Source: Methanoregula sp.
GTDB lineage: Archaea > Halobacteriota > Methanomicrobia > Methanomicrobiales > Methanospirillaceae
Assembly: GCA_023228295.1 (NCBI GenBank)
Contig: JALOBP010000055.1
Coordinates: 1-21,752, forward strand
Reading direction: 5' to 3'
DNA: 21,752 bases
The notes under the pieces were generated by a model. The model saw nothing but the letters and a program-made list of their open reading frames with translations. It made no database searches and was not told the DNA's origin. The stretch's first letter is position 1. Each line of letters opens with the position of its first letter. Made by a program: the position numbers and the translations under genes. Positions 1 through 6,286 of the stretch are shown piece after piece.

Positions 1-125
1 TTCCCACCCCTCGGGTAGAAAGTGTAAAAGAAATTTCCAGTCACCATCTGTTTTTATCCGCGCCATCTCATTACCTTATGATTCCTATCCCCCCCTCAAT
101 AGATAATGGTTTTGTTAAAGTTAGC

Positions 126-160
126 GCTTATGGGGGGAGGGGGGTAGGCCGGGAACCCCC
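126..160 (+). other. G-tract cluster, possible G-quadruplex
   Basis: Two runs of six G separated by one A, followed by GG and GGG within about 25 bases, sit in a stretch with no convincing gene. The arrangement fits a potential G-quadruplex on the + strand. C-runs at 90-97 and 157-162 could also pair with these G-runs as a hairpin. No function can be assigned. Positions 1-212 otherwise show only A/T- and C-rich non-coding sequence. Confidence 0.35.
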
Positions 161-212
161 CACCATCCGGTTTTTTTAATAGATTTGATCCGATATGGTG
201 AATGGTGCATGA

Positions 213-596
213 ATGAGCATTCATTTCCGGTAGAGAATTGCGTTAGAAAATATATCTGTTCCATTTGACGATTCTATCCTGTCACAATGTTCTGTACAAC
301 AGGAGGTTCCTGCACATGCAGCCGATCCCTGCATGTACATGACCAACTGCACGAACGGCTGGACACTTAAAAAACCGGCCAGCGGAGATCCTGACGAGGA
401 TGTGATTGGTGAGACTATTGAGTTCTCACCACAATTCCTCCAGGAATCAATGAAGCAAGGCTGGATCTTATGGGCCCCCCGGCTGGGTGTTCGCTGCATT
501 GTGACAGTATATCGGATTTTGGGGGAGGATTTCGTCACTCTCCCGTCCGGCCCTTTTTTCCGGGGATTACCGGTTTGTGTTGCCGGGCCACATTGA
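213..596 (+). pseudogene. Doubtful small ORF with in-frame amber at codon 7
   Basis: A reading frame opens at ATG 213, which has a GGTG about 5 bases upstream and a T/A-rich TATA-like stretch at 173-184. It meets TAG at 231-233 and then stays open to TGA at 594-596. The first ordinary start after the TAG is ATG 333, giving an 87-residue product beginning MYMTNCTNGWTLKKP. Codon choice between 330 and 520 looks protein-like. I recognise no family. Options are a short gene starting at 333, a decayed gene, or chance. The amber codon raises pyrrolysine readthrough in methanogens, but nothing else here supports it. The minus-strand frame 221-538 over the same bases looks less protein-like. Confidence 0.2.
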
Positions 597-668
597 GGAC
601 CCCCTGGCAGGTTTTTTTTTGGATGGGGGGTATCACTTTCACAGCCAGCGGCGGGTATCTTTTAATAG

Positions 669-680
669 ATTATAAAAAAA
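669..680 (+). promoter_or_regulatory. TATA box of the ImmA-family gene
   Basis: The A/T stretch ATTATAAAAAAA is centred about 23-27 bases before ATG 697, the usual distance from TATA box to transcription start in archaea. No Shine-Dalgarno sequence precedes ATG 697, so a leaderless or nearly leaderless mRNA is likely. This spacing also argues against the upstream TTG at 685 as the start. Confidence 0.6.
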
Positions 681-696
681 TCTCTTGTATAGTTCT

Positions 697-1896
697 ATGT
701 CCCGTTCCGCTCCCAATGTTGTCATCGCGCCAGATGTATTCCGGTGGTTATGCGGTAGTTCGGGATTTACTCCATCCGATATATCCAAAAAAATTGGCGT
801 ATCCGAACGGGTTGTCCAGTCATGGTGCGAAGGCACTCATAAGCCGGTTGTTCCGCTTACGAAAGTCGAGCATCTGGCTGATATGTTCAAGCGACCCCTT
901 GCAGCGTTTCTTCTGGCTAATCCTCCGGAAGAGCCACAGCTCCCCAAAGATTTCCGCCGGCATCATGGTGCAGAACCGGGTTATTCAAAAGAACTGCTCC
1001 TCGTTATCCGCAAAGCACGGAGAATCCAGGAAATTCATCATGAGTTGACGGAAAATCTGCATATTTCCTCACAGGTTCCCCTGAAGATACGGACGATCAA
1101 AGACGATCCTGAAAAAGCAGCACAGGAAGAACGTGAGCGTTCAGGACTCCTGATATACGGGGATACTCCGGGAATGACTCCCGTCAAAGCGTTTGAGATA
1201 TGGAGAGGATGGCTTGAATCGCAGAACATCTCCGTCCTGAAAACGACAATGCCCGCAGGGGATGCCCGCGGTTTTTCCCTTACCGATGGTGAGCTCTATG
1301 TCATTGTGGTGAATTCAGCAGATGCGGATCGGGCCCGGCTCTTCACGTTGTTCCACGAATATGCTCACATTCTCCTGAATATTCCCGTTATCTGTAATCA
1401 GGGGGAGGACGATCTCAAAGAATATGCACCAATCGAACGCTGGTGCAATCATTTTGCCGGTGCATTCCTTGCCCCCCGGGAAGATATAGAAAATAATGCC
1501 GGAGTGAGGCAGGCACTTGCTTCCGGGAATTACCTGCGGGCAGCTGGTTCGATAAGAAAACAATTCCTGATCAGCGATGAGGCCGGGCTGATGCGCCTGC
1601 TTACCCTGAAGCAGATCTCATCATCACAATTTATCCAGGGCCGGGAAAAGCTCCGCGAAGATTTCGCCCTGCGTGAGGCGAAGAAGAAACAGGTGACCGG
1701 GCAGGCCGGCGATGAGGAAAAGGGTGGCTTTGGGATTCGCCTGGACAAAAATTGCGTGGCGGAAAAAGGGGCCGGCTATGTTTCCCTTGTCATGGAAAAT
1801 GTCCGGAAAGGCCATATCAGCAGCAGCGATGCCCTTGATTATCTCGATGTGAAACTCCGGCACCTGGAAAAGTTCCAGGAATCGACAGGCGTATAA
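697..1896 (+). CDS. HTH (XRE-like) and ImmA/IrrE-family metallopeptidase
   Basis: This 399-residue protein has an N-terminal helix-turn-helix at about residues 15-60 (FTPSDISKKIGVSERVVQSW), a middle helical region, and a zinc-peptidase domain with HEYAH at residues 220-224. A downstream glutamate, E247 in IERWCNHFAGAFLAP, is the probable third zinc ligand. This is the COG2856/ImmA-IrrE family, whose members cleave or sequester repressors, for example ImmA of ICEBs1 and IrrE of Deinococcus. ATG 697 is chosen over TTG 685 because of TATA box spacing. The TAA stop abuts the ATG of the DUF4411 gene, so the two are probably co-transcribed. HTH-ImmA proteins next to DUF4411 proteins are a recurrent pair in prokaryotic genomes and are often annotated as toxin-antitoxin-like. 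Which partner is the toxin cannot be told from sequence. Confidence 0.9.
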   Translation: MSRSAPNVVIAPDVFRWLCGSSGFTPSDISKKIGVSERVVQSWCEGTHKPVVPLTKVEHLADMFKRPLAAFLLANPPEEPQLPKDFRRHHGAEPGYSKELLLVIRKARRIQEIHHELTENLHISSQVPLKIRTIKDDPEKAAQEERERSGLLIYGDTPGMTPVKAFEIWRGWLESQNISVLKTTMPAGDARGFSLTDGELYVIVVNSADADRARLFTLFHEYAHILLNIPVICNQGEDDLKEYAPIERWCNHFAGAFLAPREDIENNAGVRQALASGNYLRAAGSIRKQFLISDEAGLMRLLTLKQISSSQFIQGREKLREDFALREAKKKQVTGQAGDEEKGGFGIRLDKNCVAEKGAGYVSLVMENVRKGHISSSDALDYLDVKLRHLEKFQESTGV

Positions 1897-2433
1897 ATGT
1901 CAGAACCGGCGCATCCTGCTTTTCTGTATGTTGTTGATACGTCATTCCTCATTGAGATCCACAAACGCTATCCACGGAAAACCCTGCCGGGGATTTGGAA
2001 GGATCTTGAAACACTTATCCGGGATGGAAGGGTCGTTGCCCCGGAATTTGTGAAAACCGAGATCAACCGGCAGGATGATGAGCTGACTGACTGGGTGAAT
2101 CGTCACAGCAGGATGTTCGAGAGTATTACCACCGAATTATGGGGGACAACGGGGGTTGTTGTCAACACGTTTCCCCGGACGGCACATACGTTATCCCAGA
2201 GACCCGATCACGCCGATCCCTTTGTTGTCGGGCTGGCAATGAAACTGGCAAAGCAGGCCCGGTTTGAGACGCGGACTATCGTTGTCGTTGCTGAAGAAAA
2301 GGGAAAGCTGGGTGAGAATCCTGCCCTACGGGATGCCGAGATTGAGAAGATACCTGATGTCTGCGAGAAGCTGGGGATTCCCTGTGTTACGCACCTGGAG
2401 ATGTTCAAGAGGGAAGGGTTCAGGTTTTATTGA
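1897..2433 (+). CDS. DUF4411 family protein, PIN-like nuclease fold
   Basis: The 178-residue product matches my recollection of DUF4411: an N-terminal YVVDTSFLIEIHKRYP strand-helix with D14, then APEFVKTEI with E55, and a later DHADPFVVGLA segment with D104 and D107. These acidic residues occupy the positions of a PIN-domain metal site, so a ribonuclease activity is plausible though unproven for this family. The start codon directly follows the upstream stop (TAAATG) with no room for its own promoter, implying translational coupling to the HTH-ImmA gene. Length is normal for the family and no damage is visible. The pair probably acts as a regulated toxin-like module. The alternative is a stress-response repressor/peptidase unit with a nuclease effector. 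Confidence 0.85.
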   Translation: MSEPAHPAFLYVVDTSFLIEIHKRYPRKTLPGIWKDLETLIRDGRVVAPEFVKTEINRQDDELTDWVNRHSRMFESITTELWGTTGVVVNTFPRTAHTLSQRPDHADPFVVGLAMKLAKQARFETRTIVVVAEEKGKLGENPALRDAEIEKIPDVCEKLGIPCVTHLEMFKREGFRFY

Positions 2434-2511
2434 GATAATCATTCATTCAGTGGCACTTTCACCACACATGCCGTGATGTTAATTATCGTGAGATTCAGAT
2501 GAAAATCAGAA

Positions 2512-2871
2512 ATGAATTCCCGCGAGCATATCTTCATCGGAGTTTTTGCGTTTTTCGTCTATGCTTATTTTATCGGTAACATTGTCAGTTCGATAAATAA
2601 TGCGTGGATTTGGGGTGTGGGAGCGGCTGTAATTGGATCGATAATTCCAGATATTATTGAACCTGCGACCAGTTTCCGGCACCGGGGGTTATTCCATAGT
2701 GTCGGGGTACTCGTAGCAATGATTCTCCTGTTTGGCTCAACGGCACTTATTGCTCTTGTTATTGCATTTTTTTCAGAGTTTTCAGGGTTTTATCTTGTAT
2801 CCTGCTTTTTCCTTGGATACCTGTTCCACCTGCTGGCGGATTCAATAACTCCGATGGGATTGCCCCGGTAG
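2512..2871 (+). CDS. YdjM-like (DUF457) membrane-bound metal-dependent hydrolase
   Basis: A 119-residue protein with about four hydrophobic segments (roughly residues 8-28, 33-48, 64-87 and 92-107). Conserved polar motifs sit near membrane boundaries: NSREHIFIG with H6, IPDIIEP at 45-51, HRGLFHS at 57-63 and GYLFHLLADSITPMGLP at 102-118. The His/Asp pattern is characteristic of the DUF457/YdjM family, called membrane-bound metal-dependent hydrolases, with unknown substrate. Length is slightly short compared with bacterial members of 150-200 residues. It ends soon after the family's C-terminal HLLAD..TP.G motif, so it may simply be a minimal version. A weak A/T box (TTAATTAT, 2479-2486) lies about 30 bases before the ATG. 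It appears monocistronic. Confidence 0.8.
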   Translation: MNSREHIFIGVFAFFVYAYFIGNIVSSINNAWIWGVGAAVIGSIIPDIIEPATSFRHRGLFHSVGVLVAMILLFGSTALIALVIAFFSEFSGFYLVSCFFLGYLFHLLADSITPMGLPR

Positions 2872-2967
2872 CGGAATAACACTTATATTATCATGATTTC
2901 TCCAGTATCCGGCGCTTCCGCCGAAAGTGTATTGGAACTCCTTAAAATAATACGCAACGCTTCAACC

Positions 2968-2986
2968 ACGAAATATATATACAATA
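2968..2986 (+). promoter_or_regulatory. Strong TATA box upstream of ORF at 3010
   Basis: The stretch CGAAATATATATACAAT is one of the best TATA-like elements in the window, with a purine-rich BRE-like CGAAA on its upstream side. It is centred about 33 bases before ATG 3010, so transcription would start a few bases before that codon. This favours ATG 3010 over the upstream in-frame ATG 2893. Confidence 0.55.
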
Positions 2987-3009
2987 TTTTACAACCTGAT
3001 CTAATCACA

Positions 3010-3372
3010 ATGCCACGTGAATTCAGACACCTCGTAATGACGAACATCCGGCGGATAGCACACACGCCGGGTGAGGCGGAATGCATTGCGAGGATATTAC
3101 TCATGCAGGTGATTCTCGTGTGTGTAGCGCATGCTGCACAGAAGACGTGGATTGCCCGGAGAATGTCAAACGGAGATCCTGGTGTGGATACGACACCGGC
3201 CGGGGCAGAATCCCCCGCCCCCGGTGAGTTCGATACCCTCGAACAGGGTCCCGCAGACGCTCCCGAAATCCTGCTTCGCACCTTGTGGGAGTGTATCGCC
3301 GGCATGGGGAAGAGCTGTCTCTCTCCCACGGCCGGTCCTGTTTTCCCGGCAAATACCGGCACGTGCCACTGA
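3010..3372 (+). CDS. Hypothetical protein, unrecognised
   Basis: The ORF from ATG 3010 encodes 120 residues. The N-terminal 50 are basic and helical (MPREFRHLVMTNIRRIAHTP, then a hydrophobic RILLMQVILVCVAHAAQ segment). A Pro/Gly/Ala-rich middle and a C-terminal part with three cysteines follow. I recognise no family. Support comes from the well-placed TATA box and reasonably coding-like codon use. Against it, the other strand is also open for long stretches here and there are no recognisable motifs. An earlier in-frame ATG at 2893 would add 39 residues but lies upstream of the TATA box. The hydrophobic segment at about residues 29-42 is short for a membrane helix. Confidence 0.4.
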   Translation: MPREFRHLVMTNIRRIAHTPGEAECIARILLMQVILVCVAHAAQKTWIARRMSNGDPGVDTTPAGAESPAPGEFDTLEQGPADAPEILLRTLWECIAGMGKSCLSPTAGPVFPANTGTCH

Positions 3373-3563
3373 CTTTTCAATATTCCGGCCAAGGAGGATC
3401 CCCGGGTGGGTTCCTACCTGAGTACTGATCTGTCCTTGAGTATCTGCGGCCGTGAAGTCCCGTGCAGACTGCACAATCTTTACCACAATTCGGACGAGCG
3501 GAGGCTTTAGCCGGCACCGCAGGAGAACAGGGAACAAAAACGCTGTAAAAGGATGAATGGATT

Positions 3564-4214
3564 ATGACAACCGAGGTTATCGACCCTGAGGGTCACGAAG
3601 AGCCGGGCCAGGTCCCGGCCGGTACAGGATGTACCGGCCGGACCTCCCGGGCTGTAACGAATGATCGCCACTGTACCGTGAAGACCAGGAAGAGCCACGG
3701 CGGTGTGCGGTCGGGAAGGAAACGATCGGGGAACACAAACGCCACAAAGCCGGCCGGGAGGAATGTCACTGCCGGCGTCACGGAAGCTGCCCGCATCCTG
3801 AAGGAGTGGGGCTGGATTGTCGGGAAGGTCGATGATCCGGATCTGCCGTTCGATATCATAGCCCGGCGGGGCAGGGAGAATCTCTCCCTTAAAGTCATCC
3901 GCACCCGGAAAGAGGTGATGAACGCGGCCGGGGTGAGAACGTACCACTCGCGGGATGTGCTGGAACTCCAGCCATACTGGAACTCGGATGCCGACAACAT
4001 CCAGTTCTGGCTCTTCTCGCGGGCCGCCGGGCTCCTCCGCTACCGGGTCTTCCGCGGCGGTATCTGGAACGTGGAGACCATGCAGGAAGGATGGCAGGAA
4101 ATGCGGGCAGAGAAGGCGAAAGGAGAAACGGAGGTGATCAGGCAGGCTGTACGCAAATCGCGTACTGCTCATGCCCCGGTTCACGCAACCGGGCATGAAT
4201 ATGCTTTGGATTAG
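3564..4214 (+). CDS. Hypothetical protein with possible degenerate PD-(D/E)XK nuclease fold
   Basis: The 216-residue protein has a basic, Gly/Thr/Arg-rich N-terminal tail (1-70) of probably disordered sequence, then a compact domain at about 71-172 and a charged helical tail. The domain reads helix (GVTEAARILKEWGWIVGKV), PFDIIARRG with D97, then LSLKVIRTRK with K110. That helix - strand with Asp - strand with Lys order resembles the core of restriction-endonuclease-like proteins such as Hjc or Mrr. However, the acidic residue expected two positions before the lysine is replaced by Ser (SLK instead of ExK), so catalysis is doubtful. The basic tail suggests nucleic-acid binding. An AAAGG lies about 11 bases before ATG 3564. 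Codon use is strongly gene-like. Family assignment is inference only. Confidence 0.65.
   Translation: MTTEVIDPEGHEEPGQVPAGTGCTGRTSRAVTNDRHCTVKTRKSHGGVRSGRKRSGNTNATKPAGRNVTAGVTEAARILKEWGWIVGKVDDPDLPFDIIARRGRENLSLKVIRTRKEVMNAAGVRTYHSRDVLELQPYWNSDADNIQFWLFSRAAGLLRYRVFRGGIWNVETMQEGWQEMRAEKAKGETEVIRQAVRKSRTAHAPVHATGHEYALD
4170..4197 (+). repeat. Inverted repeat at the 3' end of the 3564-4214 gene
   Basis: CATGCCCCGGTT and AACCGGGCATG form an 11-bp stem with one bulged C and a five-base loop, inside the last codons of the gene. No T-run follows, so it is not a classical terminator. It could protect the mRNA end or be a protein-binding palindrome. Confidence 0.5.
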
Positions 4215-4334
4215 GTTGGTGAGTGGAGTCGGTTATATGCCCCGCTCCCATTTTGTTTTGTCAAAGGGGCCCTGATGACGCAGAAAAGAGAGGTTCGGAG
4301 AATCTCTCCAAGACAACAGAATGGAGAACCTAAA

Positions 4335-4838
4335 ATGGCAGACTTCACACAGAACACCAACGTGAAAAGCGCAGTTCGCAAACTTGCGAACCCGATTGCG
4401 GACGTGGCCGCGTTTGACGCGATCATCCAGTCCGTTATCCTGAACAACCCGTTCGGGTGTGTATCGTATATGAGCTCGGGCACCAACCACCCGCCCGTAG
4501 AAAAGACAAAGGAGTCCTACACGGCAAAATTCGTGTACCAGGACAGCATGGCAAAGAGCATCGGTATCGGCTCGGAGAGTTACAACGCGATCGCCGGCTA
4601 CAATTCCGGGATTACTGCTGTACTCGCCAACACTGCAAACATCGCAGCCCATGCCGGCACACCGGTCCACAACGAAGGAGCCGACAATTTCTCGGCAACC
4701 CTGAAATGCCACGACCCCAACGGCGAGCTGTACATGGTGAATTTCTCACGGCAGCAGGTCACCATCTCCTCCTACGAGGATGATGCAATCCGGGCCGTGA
4801 TCGAGACCTGGGCTGACGGCGTTCCTGCCCTCGCGTGA
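4335..4838 (+). CDS. Conserved-looking hypothetical protein, probably well expressed
   Basis: A 167-residue soluble-looking protein beginning MADFTQNTNVKSAVRKL. It has an Ala/Asn-rich middle, a predicted mixed alpha/beta body and a C-terminal strand-helix (LYMVNFSRQQVTISSYEDD then AIRAVIETWAD). I recognise no family. ATG 4335 is chosen over ATG 4275 because GGAG lies 8 bases before it and the extra 20 residues are low in quality. Codon use is strongly biased: 12 of 15 Asn codons are AAC, which usually marks high expression in such genomes. A TATA-like GGTTATATG lies at 4230-4238. The next gene starts 11 bases after the stop and a clean terminator follows it, so the two genes form a compact operon. 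Confidence 0.75.
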   Translation: MADFTQNTNVKSAVRKLANPIADVAAFDAIIQSVILNNPFGCVSYMSSGTNHPPVEKTKESYTAKFVYQDSMAKSIGIGSESYNAIAGYNSGITAVLANTANIAAHAGTPVHNEGADNFSATLKCHDPNGELYMVNFSRQQVTISSYEDDAIRAVIETWADGVPALA

Positions 4839-4849
4839 GGTGGCGAAAG

Positions 4850-4978
4850 ATGGAGAGCGAACTCATCATCACCGGCGCCTTCCTTGGAGCCGGCCTCCTT
4901 GCCTACGTGATCATTCCCGGCCTGCTGGTGATGTGGGACCGGGTCCTCGACCACATGGAGTCGGGAGAGGAAAAGTAA
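4850..4978 (+). CDS. 42-residue single-span membrane peptide
   Basis: A small gene starting at ATG 4850 with a strong Shine-Dalgarno GAGGTG (4837-4842) seven bases upstream, overlapping the stop region of the 167-aa gene. The product begins MESELIITGAFLGAG, has one hydrophobic helix at about residues 5-28 ending near a proline, and a charged tail (WDRVLDHMESGEEK). The charge distribution suggests an acidic C-terminal tail, but topology is not certain. The excellent ribosome site, the position between a well-expressed gene and a terminator, and the clean hydrophobic helix all argue that it is real. It may anchor or assist the 167-residue protein at the membrane. No homologue is recognised. Confidence 0.7.
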   Translation: MESELIITGAFLGAGLLAYVIIPGLLVMWDRVLDHMESGEEK

Positions 4979-4994
4979 CGCAATGGGAACAAAC

Positions 4995-5029
4995 GGCGGG
5001 GGAGTAATCCCCTGCCACATTTTTCTTTC
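4995..5029 (+). terminator. Hairpin terminator with GNRA-type loop and T-run
   Basis: GGCGGGGGA (4995-5003) pairs with TCCCCTGCC (5008-5016) in a 9-bp stem including one G-T pair, closed by the tetraloop GTAA. It is followed by CACATTTTTCTTTC. It lies 16 bases after the stop of the 42-aa gene and ends that operon before the convergent ADP-ribosylglycohydrolase gene. On the other strand a T-run (5046-5059 read in reverse) may end the convergent transcript. Confidence 0.75.
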
Positions 5030-5065
5030 AAAGATCCCGTAAAAAAACCAGTTTTTTTAAGGCGA

Positions 5066-5944
5066 TTACACCGGACCTCTCCGGTTCACCCGCCCCTCCC
5101 ACACCCGCTCCGCGAGTTGCACCAGCCGTTCATACCCTTCAAGATCCCGGCTCCACCGTACAGGCACAGCCCCCAGCCCCCAGTACGCCCCCGCCAGTGC
5201 ACCACAACATGCACCAACCGTATCCGCGTCGCCGCCAAGGTTGACTGCGGAGAGGATAGCCTGCTCAAGGGACTTTGCATGCATAAATGAATGAAGCGCC
5301 GCATGCGAACACAACACACTATCTAAGGATGGATCCGGCATATACTCATCATAACCGCCCAGCATTGCATGCACTTCCGGCTCGGTGCAGAGCGACCGGG
5401 CATGCCGGAATGCCTTCTGGCGGGAGATCCCCCGCACCATATCGCTCACCATCATGTTCAGGAACGCGGAGCAGTGGCCGGCGACCGGGTCGTGGTGGGT
5501 GATCTCCGAGCACCGGAGGCTTACCTCAGAGACCTGTGGTGCAGGAAAGAAGATTCCAAGAGGGAATCCCCGCATAACACTGCCGTTCGTCCGGCTGCCA
5601 TGGTTCCTTTTGTGCACGAGCCATGCAGCATGGTGCGGCACGGTCCCGGATCGCACAAGATCAAAGAACAAAGTTGATGTAGGACCGAACCATTCAGGCC
5701 GTACTATATAGGATTCGGATAATTTTCGGACAACGTCATTTTCACAAAATCCCTTGCATGCAACCAGCGATTCCGCGACCGCAATGGCCTGCAACGTGTC
5801 ATCGGTCACTTCCCCTTTTTTCCGGAAATGGTGCCCACCGGGCCGCATTTCTGCCAGCCACGCTTCAGGTTTTGGAGATCCTTCCAAAGGCGCACCCAAC
5901 GCGTCCCCAATTGCCAGCGCAACCAGAGATCCCCCGTGCCGCAT
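5066..5944 (-). CDS. ADP-ribosylglycohydrolase family protein
   Basis: From ATG 5944 the protein has 292 residues and carries the DraG/ADP-ribosylglycohydrolase signatures in order: GDALGAPLEG (13-22), VTDDT (46-50, dinuclear metal ligands), NGSVMRGFPLG (120-130), THHDPVAGHCSAF (149-161) and NLGGDADTVGACCGALAGAYWG (235-256, with the second metal Asp pair). Members remove ADP-ribose from proteins or small molecules. The substrate here is unknown. An ATG 81 bases upstream (6025) would add a 27-residue hydrophobic tail not typical of the family, and a TATA-like ATATAC at 5971-5978 lies about 30 bases before ATG 5944, so the shorter form is preferred. It is divergent from the UPF0058 gene and convergent with the 4335-4978 operon. 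All key residues are present, so it is probably active. Confidence 0.9.
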   Translation of the reverse strand: MRHGGSLVALAIGDALGAPLEGSPKPEAWLAEMRPGGHHFRKKGEVTDDTLQAIAVAESLVACKGFCENDVVRKLSESYIVRPEWFGPTSTLFFDLVRSGTVPHHAAWLVHKRNHGSRTNGSVMRGFPLGIFFPAPQVSEVSLRCSEITHHDPVAGHCSAFLNMMVSDMVRGISRQKAFRHARSLCTEPEVHAMLGGYDEYMPDPSLDSVLCSHAALHSFMHAKSLEQAILSAVNLGGDADTVGACCGALAGAYWGLGAVPVRWSRDLEGYERLVQLAERVWEGRVNRRGPV

Positions 5945-5947
5945 TTT

Positions 5948-5990
5948 GCCTTTTATAAATCTCACCAATAAGGTATATGTGTCCCACAAA
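5948..5990. promoter_or_regulatory. Divergent promoter region
   Basis: Between the ADP-ribosylglycohydrolase start (5944, minus) and the UPF0058 start (6020, plus), TTTTATAAAT (5950-5959) and GGTATATGTG (5972-5981) offer TATA boxes. Read on the minus strand, the second box is 27-36 bases before ATG 5944. Read on the plus strand, the first box would put transcription start near 5980-5985, giving a short leader for the UPF0058 gene. Confidence 0.45.
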
Positions 5991-6019
5991 AAAAGGATCG
6001 TATTAGAGAAGGCGATAGT

Positions 6020-6286
6020 GTGCAAAAGGAAGAGTTACTACATCTCCACATGTTGATGATCCATATCAAAAAGTACTACGAAGGCATCACTAACGAAGAA
6101 ATCCGCACGGAGCGTTACAGTTCCCTTGAAATCTCCCCTGTTCATATCCACAAAGACAAAAAAGCCCATAAAGATGCTCTCCTCACGCTCGGGGATGAGA
6201 TTGTAACTCATATCCACGGACAGGCACTGCCTGTGGTGAACTATTCTCATGAGTCTGCAACGCAGAAAGTTGCAGCTGAACATTAA
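6020..6286 (+). CDS. UPF0058 family protein
   Basis: An 88-residue protein starting at GTG 6020, with GAAGG (6008-6012) seven bases upstream. The N-terminus MQKEELLHLHMLMIHIKKYYE matches the archaeal UPF0058 family, whose members start with a K-E-E-L-hydrophobic-H-L-H helix. The function of the family is unknown. It is small, helical and restricted largely to Euryarchaeota. Later segments (SSLEISPVHIHKDKKAHKDALLTLGDEIVTHI) also match its pattern. It is the first gene of the conserved information-processing run, and its end overlaps the probable start of elp3 by 38 bases. Confidence 0.85.
   Translation: MQKEELLHLHMLMIHIKKYYEGITNEEIRTERYSSLEISPVHIHKDKKAHKDALLTLGDEIVTHIHGQALPVVNYSHESATQKVAAEH

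Noticed and set aside
470..1048. 192-codon plus-strand frame overlapping the start of the ImmA-family gene
   Set aside because: It is out of frame with the clearly recognised HTH-peptidase gene and its product is Pro/Ser/Arg-rich without motifs.
3507..4196. 229-codon minus-strand frame opposite the 216-aa gene
   Set aside because: The plus strand has a better start, better codon use and a sensible domain pattern. The minus product is Pro/Arg/His-rich, typical of an antisense shadow in GC-rich DNA.
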